From NCBI GenBank assembly GCA_964564305.1, contig CAZMAM010000022.1:1-26739 (forward strand): a stretch of DNA of 26,739 nt, written 5' to 3'. Under the pieces are notes generated by a model. That model was not told the DNA's origin and searched no databases. It saw only the letters and a program-made list of their open reading frames with translations. A program made the position numbers and the translations under genes. Positions within the stretch are counted from its first letter, which is position 1, and every line of letters begins with the position of its first letter. Source of the DNA: RGIG1959 sp964564305. Lineage in GTDB: Bacteria; Bacillota; Clostridia; Oscillospirales; Acutalibacteraceae. Shown one piece after another: positions 1-7,307 of the stretch.

Positions 1-32
1 ACACGCATTCATCGATTCAGGACGAGAATTTG

Positions 33-55
33 CTTATTATGCGGTGTTGCCTTAA
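33..55 (-). mobile_element. Solo end of the 181-bp MITE-like element (relic)
   Basis: The sequence ATGCGGTGTTGCCTTAA at 39-55 is the reverse complement of the left terminus (TTAAGGCAACACCGCA) of the two complete elements at 7376-7556 and 18536-18716. It carries the GTG/CAC variant that marks the left end, so this copy would run toward lower coordinates, opposite to the other two. The remaining bases to the window edge do not clearly align with the element, so it is either a decayed end or a diverged copy. It lies 5 nt beyond the stop of the minus-strand gene at 61-1380. Confidence 0.6.
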
Positions 56-60
56 CTTTT

Positions 61-1380
61 TCAGGCCGCAAGCCCGGCTACTCTTAAGTACAGGAAGTAA
101 GCGTCGATGGTATCCACTTCGCCGTCTGCGCAAATATCCGCAACGCCTCGATCCCTAACCACCGGGTCAAGAGCCTGTTTGCCGGAAGTCGCAAGATATA
201 ACTCAGCCGCATCTTCAATCATTAGTGGTGAATAATCGCGATCAATATCACCAAGAACAGGTTCTTCGGTAGGATGATCCTTTAACTCTGCTTTGGTAAT
301 AAGCGACAAATTCTTTACTGTAATGGTTCCTATATTCATTCCACCGATGACAATCCCTTTAATCGCATCAGAAGTGACCTCAGGAAGATTATAATCATAA
401 TATCCTTTGATGGGAGCCGCTACAGTATAAGAACCCGCTGGAAGATATTTATCCACCCCAACAAGATCCTCGCCTGTCAGCGCCGTTCCATCTTCCCTAT
501 AAAATAGATTGAAATATTCGTTTTGGAATCCAATCCATTTATCGGTTTCAGTGTGAAACGTCACTTTAAACGGAACATCGGATGTGATACTAAGCAAAGC
601 ATAAGGTTCATCAGCTAAATTCAAGGGAACATCCACCGCTGCTTCCGCTCCGACTTCAGACTCTTTCTCTATTGCATCTCTCACAATTGAAATGGTAAGA
701 TTTCCATTTTCTTTTATCGCACTACCAAATAGATGATTATCTCCACCAGCCGTAAAGTTTGTTGTTCCGTCCAGCAAATTTGTTTCAGTTCCAGTAGTGG
801 CACCTGCCTTCGGAACAAGTGTAAATTGCTTCACCGTAATGGTACCCTTGCTCATTCCTCCAATGTATACCCCATTAATTGTATCGGAGGGTACACCAGG
901 AAGATTCGAATCATAATATCCCTTCAAAGAAGCTTCTACCTGATAGGACCCCGCCGGAAGATATTTATCCACCCCAACAAGATCCTCGCCTGTCAGCGCC
1001 GTTCCATCTTCCCTATAAAATAGATTGAAATATTCGTTTTGGAATCCAATCCACTTATCGGCTTCGGTGTGAAACGTCACCTTAAACGGTACATCGGATT
1101 CGATATTCAGTATAGCATGCAAATCGTCAGCTACATTGAACGGAACATTTACCGCTGCTTCCGCTCCGACTTCAGCGCCACCGGGAACTGCATCATTTAC
1201 TATAGTAATGGTGAGTACACCATTCTCCAGTTTTGCGTCGCCATCCAAACGGTTATCCGCGCCTGCCGCAAACTCCGAACTGTTCAGCAAATCGACCTCT
1301 TCCGCCGAAACCGGCAGTATACCCATGGCAAATGTCATCAGCAAAGCGATCGAAAGCACTACACTAAGTACCTTTTTCAT
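61..1380 (-). CDS. Secreted two-repeat protein with degenerate dockerin-like C-terminus
   Basis: 439 residues. Residues 1-26 form a signal peptide (MKK, hydrophobic core, likely cleavage after VSA). Two homologous modules of about 165 residues follow, roughly 29-193 and 201-365, offset by exactly 172 residues and sharing an identical stretch starting KWIGFQNEYFNLFYRED. They look like beta-rich, possibly carbohydrate- or ligand-binding domains, but I cannot name a family. Residues 377-439 resemble a type I dockerin: loop one has D378, D380, D382 and E389; loop two has D415, C417, D419 and D426, with Cys replacing the usual Asn/Asp. Dockerins bind cohesins in cellulosome-like assemblies; whether this one does is unknown. 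The ATG at 1380 is preferred over GTG at 1386 because GAGGAG sits 9 nt upstream of the ATG. A possible extended -10 (TGGTATGAT on the minus strand, hexamer at 1430-1435) lies upstream with no clear -35. The gene looks more AT-rich than its neighbours. Confidence 0.85.
   Translation of the reverse strand: MKKVLSVVLSIALLMTFAMGILPVSAEEVDLLNSSEFAAGADNRLDGDAKLENGVLTITIVNDAVPGGAEVGAEAAVNVPFNVADDLHAILNIESDVPFKVTFHTEADKWIGFQNEYFNLFYREDGTALTGEDLVGVDKYLPAGSYQVEASLKGYYDSNLPGVPSDTINGVYIGGMSKGTITVKQFTLVPKAGATTGTETNLLDGTTNFTAGGDNHLFGSAIKENGNLTISIVRDAIEKESEVGAEAAVDVPLNLADEPYALLSITSDVPFKVTFHTETDKWIGFQNEYFNLFYREDGTALTGEDLVGVDKYLPAGSYTVAAPIKGYYDYNLPEVTSDAIKGIVIGGMNIGTITVKNLSLITKAELKDHPTEEPVLGDIDRDYSPLMIEDAAELYLATSGKQALDPVVRDRGVADICADGEVDTIDAYFLYLRVAGLAA
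440..537 (-). repeat. 98-bp exact direct repeat, copy 1 (module 2)
   Basis: Identical base for base to 956-1053, an offset of 516 nt (172 codons), inside the dockerin-like gene. Flanking homologous sequence in the two modules differs at roughly one base in six, so the perfect identity stops abruptly at both ends (mismatches at 439/955 and 538/1054). Confidence 0.9.
956..1053 (-). repeat. 98-bp exact direct repeat, copy 2 (module 1)
   Basis: Partner of 440-537. It encodes the shared block between KWIGFQNEYF and LPAGSY of the first module. Identity includes synonymous positions, which points to recent intragenic gene conversion or duplication rather than protein-level selection alone. Confidence 0.9.
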
Positions 1381-1700
1381 ATCCACTTTCTCCTCTCTGA
1401 AAAAATAACGGGCATAAACTTACGGTAAAATCATACCAGATGTTATTCAAAATTACACGAAATTTTTGAAATAAAGCAGATTAGGAAACCTGTTTACGCA
1501 AAGCGGGGCAAAAGCCGCGCGGAGGAGTGAACAGAAGCGATGCTCATTTTGCCCGAACACCCGAACAAAAGCAAAGCCGGCTAAAAAATCCAAAAGCGGG
1601 GAAATTTAGGGCAATTCAGGCGAGACAATCAGGAAGCTCCCGGCCGAAATGCTCCCAAAAAACCTATTTCGTGTTTTGCGCGCTTTGCCCCCGCTTTTGC
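1381..1700. other. Intergenic stretch with no supported gene
   Basis: Between the divergent dockerin-like gene and the mini-HTH unit. Apart from a weak possible minus-strand -10 at 1430-1435 I see nothing here. A plus-strand open frame crosses the region but has unconvincing composition and resembles no family I recognise. Confidence 0.6.
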
Positions 1701-1729
1701 TTGACAAAGCCTGCGCAAAGCCGTAAAAT
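1701..1729 (+). promoter_or_regulatory. Strong sigma-A promoter of the mini-HTH unit
   Basis: TTGACA at 1701-1706, a 17-nt spacer, then TAAAAT at 1724-1729. The expected start of transcription is near 1736, about 30 nt before the 45-codon ORF at 1765. Confidence 0.8.
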
Positions 1730-1764
1730 GAGATCGGTGAGATGAGGGTCAGGCAAAGGGAGAA

Positions 1765-1902
1765 ATGAAAAAGGCGCGGGATACCGCGTACCGTCTTCGC
1801 AAAAAAGGCATGGCGCTAAACGACATCGCCGATATGGTGGACGTCAGCATACCCACCGTGCAAAAGTGGTTTTCGGAACCAAACGGTGCGCCCGCGAATT
1901 AA
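1765..1902 (+). CDS. 45-residue helix-turn-helix protein, probably truncated by an in-frame stop
   Basis: The ORF starts at ATG 1765 behind AAAGGGAG and ends at TAA 1900-1902. Residues 10-38 read as a helix-turn-helix: RLRKKGMALNDIADMVDVS, then IPTVQKWFSEP. The layout resembles the DNA-binding heads of terminase small subunits or MerR/resolvase-type HTH proteins; no specific family can be assigned. The same frame continues after the TAA with 22 sense codons (ending KTKLGLYE) to a TGA at 1969-1971, immediately before the terminator. An ancestral product of about 68 residues cut by a nonsense change is therefore likely, unless the stop is read through. The promoter, ribosome binding site and terminator all look intact, so a transcript is still expected. 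The phosphopantetheinyl transferase gene follows, but the terminator separates them. Confidence 0.6.
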   Translation: MKKARDTAYRLRKKGMALNDIADMVDVSIPTVQKWFSEPNGAPAN

Positions 1903-1970
1903 TGGCACCCGGGAGGTTACGATTTCTACGCGAAAGATACGATTAAGACCAAATTGGGGCTTTACGAATG

Positions 1971-1998
1971 AGCACGGCGCGCGTGGCCGTGCTTTTTT
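1971..1998 (+). terminator. Rho-independent terminator after the mini-HTH ORF
   Basis: AGCACGGC (1971-1978), a 7-nt loop, GCCGTGCT (1986-1993), followed by a run of T to 1998. It overlaps the TGA that ends the extended HTH frame. Confidence 0.88.
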
Positions 1999-2040
1999 CG
2001 AGATAAAACATGGCTAAAAAAGTGCGAGGAGGAAACGGGC

Positions 2041-2631
2041 ATGCTGGCGGTAGGTTTACGGGAAACAGAGGATCCCGCCGATAATCCCGAACGGTTCAGC
2101 GAAGTGCCGAGAAGCACAGCCGAACATATTCTTCGCGCGCAAGTCCCGCAAAAACGCCTTCAGCGGCTGTGCGCGTGGCGGCTGCTTGAGGATATGCGGC
2201 GGGAAATAAACACCGCGGATACCGGCCAGATTTCCTACAGCCTTGCCCACAGCAAAGAGCGCGTCCTGTGCGCAATCGGAAACGCGCCGGTTGGTTGCGA
2301 TATTGAAAAAATCCGCCCCATCCCCCGCGCCGACCGCGCGTTTTCCCCGGCGGAACAACGCTTTATCGGGAGCGATCCCCGAAAGTTTTTCGCCGTGTGG
2401 TGCGCAAAAGAAGCGTTTTTGAAAATGACGGGTGAGGGGCTTTCCCGCCTCTCGCGCACGGAAATTTCCGGTGGCGCCGTTTTCCGGGACGGAATACGGC
2501 AAAAAGCCTTTCTTACGGTTCGGGAAATAAACGGGTATGTACTCGCCGTATGCGGGGAAAAATGGGACGGTATTCTTTTGAAAAAGCCCTTGCGCGGAGA
2601 GGCAAAAACATCTATAATAGAACTGCCGTAA
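2041..2631 (+). CDS. 4'-phosphopantetheinyl transferase, Sfp type
   Basis: 196 residues. This family transfers the 4'-phosphopantetheine arm of coenzyme A to a serine of carrier proteins. Visible signatures are the magnesium-binding GCDIEK (D87, E89) and WCAKEAFLK (W120, K123, E124), preceded by SYSLAHS at 65-71, the typical xSxSHS region with one change. The length is on the short side for Sfp proteins (about 220). ATG 2041 has AGGAGG 8 nt upstream. No promoter is obvious between the terminator at 1998 and the start, so it may depend on readthrough. The carrier protein it serves is not in this window; a standalone adenylation domain lies about 20 kb away. It may instead serve fatty-acid ACP if the genome lacks AcpS, which cannot be judged here. 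Confidence 0.87.
   Translation: MLAVGLRETEDPADNPERFSEVPRSTAEHILRAQVPQKRLQRLCAWRLLEDMRREINTADTGQISYSLAHSKERVLCAIGNAPVGCDIEKIRPIPRADRAFSPAEQRFIGSDPRKFFAVWCAKEAFLKMTGEGLSRLSRTEISGGAVFRDGIRQKAFLTVREINGYVLAVCGEKWDGILLKKPLRGEAKTSIIELP
2590..2618 (+). promoter_or_regulatory. Promoter inside the 3' end of the Sfp gene
   Basis: TTGCGC at 2590-2595, a 17-nt spacer, then a perfect TATAAT at 2613-2618. It lies within the last codons of the transferase gene and would drive the NifU-like/GGGtGRT pair with a leader of about 130 nt. Confidence 0.6.
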
Positions 2632-2756
2632 TCAGGGCACCGCCGCCAAAAGCGCCCGATTGCCGTGCCCAAAACGCGCGGCAAAGGGGGCAGCAGCGCA
2701 CGGAAACCGGCCAAAGGCTTTGCGGCTTTGCCCGACAGGAAAGGAGAAAAAATCTT

Positions 2757-3449
2757 ATGAACTATTCCCAGGAAGTGGAACAGATGTGCGTGGTGAAGAA
2801 AGGGCCTCACCACGGTCCGGCGCCCATTCCGGAAGAGGGAAAATGGGTTAAAGCCACCCAAATTTCGGATATTTCCGGGCTTTCTCACGGAGTCGGCTGG
2901 TGCGCTCCGCAGCAGGGAACCTGCAAACTGACGCTGAATGTCAAAAACGGCATCGTGGAGGAAGCGCTGATAGAAACCATCGGCTGCTCCGGTATGACCC
3001 ATTCGGCGGCGATGGCGGCGGAAATTCTGCCGGGAAAAACCTTACTGGAATGCCTGAACACCGATTTGGTGTGCGACGCCATCAATGTGGCCATGCGCGA
3101 AATCTTTTTGCAGCTGGTGTACGGGCGCACCCAATCTGCTTTTTCCGAGGACGGACTCTCCATCGGCGCGGGGCTGGAAGATCTCGGCAAAGGGCTTCGC
3201 TCGCAAGTCGGCACCATGTTTTCCACCAAGGCCAAAGGGGTGCGGTACCTGGAAATGGCGGAAGGCTACGTGCTGAAAATCGCTTTGGATGAAGACGATG
3301 AAGTAATCGGGTATCAGTTCGTTCGGCTGGGTAAAATGATGGAAGATATTCGCCACGGCGTGGAGCCCGGAGAAGCGTTCAAGAAGAACATCGGGCAATA
3401 CGGGCGTTTCGACGGCGCCGCGAAAATCATCGATCCGCGTGAAGAATGA
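2757..3449 (+). CDS. NifU/IscU-like iron-sulfur scaffold-type protein, partner of GGGtGRT
   Basis: 230 residues, starting at ATG 2757 behind GGAAAGGAG. The central part resembles the NifU N-terminal/IscU scaffold fold: LTLNVKNGIVEEALIETIGC, then SGMTHSAAMAAEIL. Cysteines sit at 11, 49, 56, 77, 99 and 106; C77 in the IGCSG motif corresponds to a conserved scaffold cysteine. The protein is longer than a bare IscU (about 130) and carries its own C-terminal extension, residues 140-230, ending AAKIIDPREE. From family knowledge, such proteins in Clostridia sit directly beside a GGGtGRT-family gene, as here, where the next start is 19 nt downstream. Cluster binding is likely but unproven, and the biological role of the pair is unknown. 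Confidence 0.8.
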   Translation: MNYSQEVEQMCVVKKGPHHGPAPIPEEGKWVKATQISDISGLSHGVGWCAPQQGTCKLTLNVKNGIVEEALIETIGCSGMTHSAAMAAEILPGKTLLECLNTDLVCDAINVAMREIFLQLVYGRTQSAFSEDGLSIGAGLEDLGKGLRSQVGTMFSTKAKGVRYLEMAEGYVLKIALDEDDEVIGYQFVRLGKMMEDIRHGVEPGEAFKKNIGQYGRFDGAAKIIDPREE

Positions 3450-3468
3450 AAGGAGGCCTGTTGTCAAC

Positions 3469-4473
3469 ATGAACGATGTAAAATTTGAGGGCAAAGAGAG
3501 ACGCATGGCAAAAATCGAAGCGTTCCTCGCCGAAAACGAAATCGGATCTCTGGAGGAAGCGCGGGATCTGTGCCTTGCCAACGGCGTGGACGTGGACAGT
3601 ATTGTGAAGGGTGTGCAGCCCATCGCTTTTGAAAACGCCGTGTGGGCGTACACGCTCGGCGTTGCGCTGGCGCTAAAGCGCCGGGTCACCGGAGCCGCCG
3701 ATGCGGCCGCGGTCATCGGGGAAGGACTTCAGGCGTTTTGCGTGCCCGGTTCGGTGGCGGAACAGCGCAAAGTCGGCCTGGGGCACGGAAACTTGGGCAA
3801 AATGCTGCTGAGCGAAGATACCGCCTGTTTCGCGTTTTTGGCGGGCCACGAATCCTTCGCGGCGGCGGAAGGCGCCATCGGTATCGCCCGCACCGCAAAC
3901 AAAGTGCGCAAAAATCCGCTTCGGGTTATTCTAAACGGTCTGGGCAAAGACGCGGCGTATATCATCAGCCGCATTAACGGATTTACTTACGTGTGCACCG
4001 ATTACGATTTTCACACCGGTACTTTAACGGTGGTCAGCGAAAAAGCTTATTCCGACGGAGAACGCGCCAAAGTGCGCTGCTACGGCGCGAACGACGTGCT
4101 GGAAGGGGTCGCTATCATGCAAAAGGAAGGCGTAGATGTCTCCATCACGGGCAACTCCACCAACCCGACCCGTTTTCAGCATCTGGTTGCCGGGACGTAT
4201 AAAAAATGGGCGCTGGAAAACGGCAAAAAATATTTTTCGGTCGCTTCCGGCGGCGGCACCGGCCGGACGCTGCATCCCGATAACGTAGCTGCCGGCCCCG
4301 CTTCTTACGGTTTAACCGATTCCATGGGCAGAATGCACGGCGATGCCCAATTTGCCGGATCCTCCTCCGTTCCCGCTCATGTGGAAATGATGGGCCTTAT
4401 CGGCATGGGCAACAACCCGATGGTCGGGGCGACGGTCGCGTGCGCCGTTGCCGTGAGCGAAGCGCTCGCCTGA
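3469..4473 (+). CDS. GGGtGRT family protein (function unknown)
   Basis: 334 residues. The family-defining motif GGGTGRT is at residues 261-267, within SVASGGGTGRTLHPDN. The C-terminus is rich in small residues and conserved glycines (GMGNNPMVGATVACAVAVSEALA). Glycine-rich stretches (VILNGLGKDAAYI, GGGTGRT) suggest a nucleotide- or phosphate-binding fold, but no reaction is known to me. ATG 3469 is chosen; AGGAGG lies 13 nt upstream, slightly long. An in-frame GTG at 3439 would overlap the preceding gene and place the Shine-Dalgarno inside the coding region. It is co-transcribed with the NifU-like gene and closed by a strong terminator at 4501. Confidence 0.88.
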   Translation: MNDVKFEGKERRMAKIEAFLAENEIGSLEEARDLCLANGVDVDSIVKGVQPIAFENAVWAYTLGVALALKRRVTGAADAAAVIGEGLQAFCVPGSVAEQRKVGLGHGNLGKMLLSEDTACFAFLAGHESFAAAEGAIGIARTANKVRKNPLRVILNGLGKDAAYIISRINGFTYVCTDYDFHTGTLTVVSEKAYSDGERAKVRCYGANDVLEGVAIMQKEGVDVSITGNSTNPTRFQHLVAGTYKKWALENGKKYFSVASGGGTGRTLHPDNVAAGPASYGLTDSMGRMHGDAQFAGSSSVPAHVEMMGLIGMGNNPMVGATVACAVAVSEALA

Positions 4474-4500
4474 GCCATACCCGTTTTTCCGAATTCGGTT

Positions 4501-4540
4501 TCGGGGCTTTCGGCAAAATATTGCCGAAAGCCCCGATTTT
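4501..4540 (+). terminator. Rho-independent terminator of the NifU-like/GGGtGRT operon
   Basis: A 16-bp perfect stem, TCGGGGCTTTCGGCAA paired with its complement at 4521-4536, a 4-nt loop, then TTTT. There is no T tract on the other strand, so it mainly serves the plus-strand operon. Confidence 0.9.
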
Positions 4541-4619
4541 GGTACGCTGCTTTGATTTGCCCGGCGCCCCATCTCTTCACCCGTTTCGCCGATGCCGTCA
4601 CCGCAAAAAAGCGAAACGC

Positions 4620-5684
4620 TTACAAAGTCACTTCGTGTCCCGTTTGCGCCGATTCATACACGGCGCAAAGAATACGCATGAGATCCACACCGTCTTGTGC
4701 CGGGGAAATGCAGGGCGTTTTTTGGCAAATACAATCGACAAAATGATTAATCTCGTTGGCGAACAGACCGTCAAAAGAGAGCGCCGTAGGCACTGTCAGC
4801 TGCACATTGGACATATATCCGTTGAGATTAGTGAAAAGTTCCAGCTGAGGATCTAACTTTGCGCCGGCTTTGGTGCCGAACAGTTCAATACAACTGCTGT
4901 CCTGTTTGACATTCAGGCTGAAACTGGTCTCCACTTGGAGTACCGCGCCGGTTTCAAAGCGAATCAGCGCCGTTGCCATATCCTCCACATCGCAAACCGA
5001 CGCTTCGCCGACCTGCGCGGGATGATACGCCGAACGGTCTTTGACGTCCGGGCGGTCAAACAGCTTTTGAAACGTCGCGCCGTACACCGAAACCGCTTTG
5101 GGATTGCCCAGCAGATACCGGACCAAATCAATCACATGTACGCCGAGATCGATTAACGGGCCTCCGCCGGAATATTGCTTTTCCCCGAACCATCCGCCGG
5201 GATTCCCCTTGCGGCGCAGATAAGTGGCTTTCGCATAATAGAGTTCGCCAAACTGCCCGCTTTGGATAAAATCCCGCAAAATGGCGCAATCGTTCCCGAA
5301 ACGGCGGGTAAACCCCATCATCAGCAGTTTTCCGGAGCGTTCGGCCGCCTGCTTCATCTCCAGCGCCTCCGGAACGGACGTCGCCATCGGTTTTTCGCAA
5401 AGCACATGCTTGCCCGCGTTCAAAGCCGCCACGGCACAGGGCGCGTGCGCCGAATTCCAGGTACACACGCTCACCGCATCCAATTCGGGAAGCGATTCGA
5501 GCATCTCCCCGACATCGGTATACAGCCGCCCGACGCCGTAAGCCTCCCCCATTTCCCTGAGACGCTGCCCGTTAACATCGCAAAAAGCGTACAGCTCCGT
5601 TTTTGGGTTTTTGCGGTAAGCCGCAATATGCTCGTTGGAAATGCTTCCCACACCGATGACGCCGATTTTCAGTTTTTCGGACAT
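4620..5684 (-). CDS. Gfo/Idh/MocA family NAD(P)-dependent oxidoreductase
   Basis: 354 residues. The N-terminal Rossmann fold has IGVIGVGSISNEHI (glycine loop at 11-16) and the family signature CEKPMA (E97, K98, P99), whose lysine is catalytic in this family. The C-terminal half carries the alpha/beta substrate domain (GGGPLIDLGVHVIDLVRYLLG, with His in the expected position). Members oxidise or reduce sugars, inositols and similar polyols; the substrate cannot be read from sequence. ATG 5684 is chosen because GGAGG is 8 nt upstream; a GTG two codons earlier would sit almost on the Shine-Dalgarno. It is a single gene with its own promoter, convergent to the GGGtGRT operon and divergent from murC. 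Confidence 0.9.
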   Translation of the reverse strand: MSEKLKIGVIGVGSISNEHIAAYRKNPKTELYAFCDVNGQRLREMGEAYGVGRLYTDVGEMLESLPELDAVSVCTWNSAHAPCAVAALNAGKHVLCEKPMATSVPEALEMKQAAERSGKLLMMGFTRRFGNDCAILRDFIQSGQFGELYYAKATYLRRKGNPGGWFGEKQYSGGGPLIDLGVHVIDLVRYLLGNPKAVSVYGATFQKLFDRPDVKDRSAYHPAQVGEASVCDVEDMATALIRFETGAVLQVETSFSLNVKQDSSCIELFGTKAGAKLDPQLELFTNLNGYMSNVQLTVPTALSFDGLFANEINHFVDCICQKTPCISPAQDGVDLMRILCAVYESAQTGHEVTL

Positions 5685-5781
5685 GGACACATCCTCCCCA
5701 TGTAAATTTCAACTCAATTTCGGCCGCAAAGCGCATAATCGAAAAAATTTCCCCGAAACCGCGTTATTCCGGCCTGTGGCA

Positions 5782-5810
5782 AGAATAGCACCATTCCGCC
5801 GCGCTGTCAA
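5782..5810 (-). promoter_or_regulatory. Sigma-A promoter of the Gfo/Idh/MocA gene
   Basis: On the minus strand: TTGACA (5810-5805), a 17-nt spacer, TATTCT (5787-5782). The leader is about 90 nt. Confidence 0.75.
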
Positions 5811-5830
5811 CGCCGAAATTTTTATAATGA

Positions 5831-5846
5831 TTGTGCGGTACTGCCT
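5831..5846. mobile_element. Possible 16-bp relic of the MITE-like terminus
   Basis: TTGTGCGGTACTGCCT differs by one base from the right terminus of the 181-bp element (TTGTGCGGTATTGCCT). There is no second end and no internal similarity around it, so this is either a decayed end or chance. Confidence 0.35.
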
Positions 5847-5940
5847 GAAAATTCCCTCTTTTCTTTTGAGGCGTTTTGCCCTATACTGATATGGGCGAAA
5901 ACGGTTCCCGAAACGACGGTTCAGAGAGGAGACGCACGAC

Positions 5941-7293
5941 ATGCAAAAAACGCTTTTGGATTATATCAAAAAAATACATTTCGTAGGCATCGGAGGCTCG
6001 GGCATGTGCCCGCTGGCGGAAATCCTGCACGGGGAAGGATACCAAATTACCGGATCCGATGCCGGAGAATCGGATAATGTGCGCCGGCTGGAAAAGATGG
6101 GCATTCCGATTGCCAAAGAGCATCGGCCGGAAAATGTCGCCGGCGCCGAATTGGTGGTCTATACCTCCGCCGTGCGGGCAAACAACCCGGAACTGACGGA
6201 AGCCAAGCGCCGCGGCATTCAGCTTATGGAGCGCGGAGCGCTTTTGGGCTTGGTCAGCCGGCGGTACGCCCGTTCGGTGGCGATTGCCGGAACACACGGC
6301 AAGACCACCACCACCTCTATGCTCTCCCATATTCTGTTGCGCGCGGGGGAAGACCCGACCCTGTTTATCGGCGGGCGGCTTCCGCTCATTCAGGCAAACG
6401 GCCGGGCGGGAAAATCCGATCTGTTTGTCGGCGAAGCGTGCGAATTTCAGGACCACTATCTCTCCATGCGCCCCGCGCTGGGCGTTATTTTGAATGTGGA
6501 CGCGGATCACTTGGATTATTTCGGTTCCTTGGACGGAGTGATTGCTTCTTTTCACAAATTCGCTAGGCTCTGCCACACGATAATCGCGAACGGGGACGAT
6601 GAGAACACCCGCCGGGCCGTTGCAAATCTGCCCAATCCCCCGGTACTTTGCGGAAAAGACGGAGAATGGCGCGCGGAAAATATTGTTTTGGAAAACGGGT
6701 ACGCCAAATTTAATATCCTGCACCGGGAAAAGCGCTTTGCGCCCGTTGCGCTTGCGATTCCGGGCGGACACAATGTGCAAAACGCGCTGATGGCGGCGGC
6801 CGCGGCCGACTGGTGCGGCGTACCGGCGGAAAAGATTGCCTTCGGTCTATCGGATTTTCACGGAGCGGGGCGACGATTTGAATTTTTGGGCACGTTTCGG
6901 GGCGTTACCGTAGCGGACGATTACGCGCACCACCCGACGGAAATTACCGCTACGCTGAAAACGGCCCGAACGCTCGGATACCGCCGGGTACTCGCGGTCT
7001 TTCAGCCGTTCACCTTTTCCCGCACGGCGCGGCATCTGGAAGAATTTTCCGAGGCGCTGAGCCTTGCGGATATTGCCGTGGTGTGCGATATCATGGGCTC
7101 GCGGGAGGAAAACACCTTCGGCGTTCACGCCAAACAAATCACCGACCGAATGACCAACGGAATCTATCTGCCGGATTTCCCGGACGTTTGCGCATACATC
7201 ACCCGGGAGGCGCGGGAAGGAGATTTGGTTCTGACCATGGGCGGCGGAAATATATACTTCTGCGCCCGAATGATTGCAAGCGCTCTGCAATAA
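5941..7293 (+). CDS. murC: UDP-N-acetylmuramate--L-alanine ligase
   Basis: 450 residues, the usual MurC length. It joins L-alanine to UDP-MurNAc using ATP, the first peptide-adding step of peptidoglycan synthesis in the cytoplasm. The N-terminal UDP-binding Rossmann domain starts IHFVGIGGSGMCPLAEIL. The ATP loop AGTHGKTTTTSML is at 116-128, and the central domain has the Mur-ligase pattern ending FHGAGRRFEF. The C-terminal domain contains DDYAHHPTE, a MurC hallmark. ATG 5941 follows GAGAGGAG. A weak promoter (TATACT at 5882-5887, poor -35) may drive it. It stands alone rather than in a dcw cluster, which is common in Firmicutes. Confidence 0.96.
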   Translation: MQKTLLDYIKKIHFVGIGGSGMCPLAEILHGEGYQITGSDAGESDNVRRLEKMGIPIAKEHRPENVAGAELVVYTSAVRANNPELTEAKRRGIQLMERGALLGLVSRRYARSVAIAGTHGKTTTTSMLSHILLRAGEDPTLFIGGRLPLIQANGRAGKSDLFVGEACEFQDHYLSMRPALGVILNVDADHLDYFGSLDGVIASFHKFARLCHTIIANGDDENTRRAVANLPNPPVLCGKDGEWRAENIVLENGYAKFNILHREKRFAPVALAIPGGHNVQNALMAAAAADWCGVPAEKIAFGLSDFHGAGRRFEFLGTFRGVTVADDYAHHPTEITATLKTARTLGYRRVLAVFQPFTFSRTARHLEEFSEALSLADIAVVCDIMGSREENTFGVHAKQITDRMTNGIYLPDFPDVCAYITREAREGDLVLTMGGGNIYFCARMIASALQ

Positions 7294-7307
7294 AATTTCC
7301 CCGAAAA

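Noticed and set aside
1527..1745. 72-codon plus-strand open frame upstream of the mini-HTH unit
   Set aside because: It runs across the promoter at 1701-1729, is very rich in Arg, Lys and Ser, and resembles no family.
2009..2083. Small ORF MAKKVRGGNGHAGG... overlapping the start of the Sfp gene
   Set aside because: No ribosome binding site; it overlaps the real Shine-Dalgarno and start codon and looks like a frame artefact.
5881..6780. Minus-strand open frame of about 300 codons opposite murC
   Set aside because: Antisense to an unambiguous MurC, with no motifs and no ribosome binding site.
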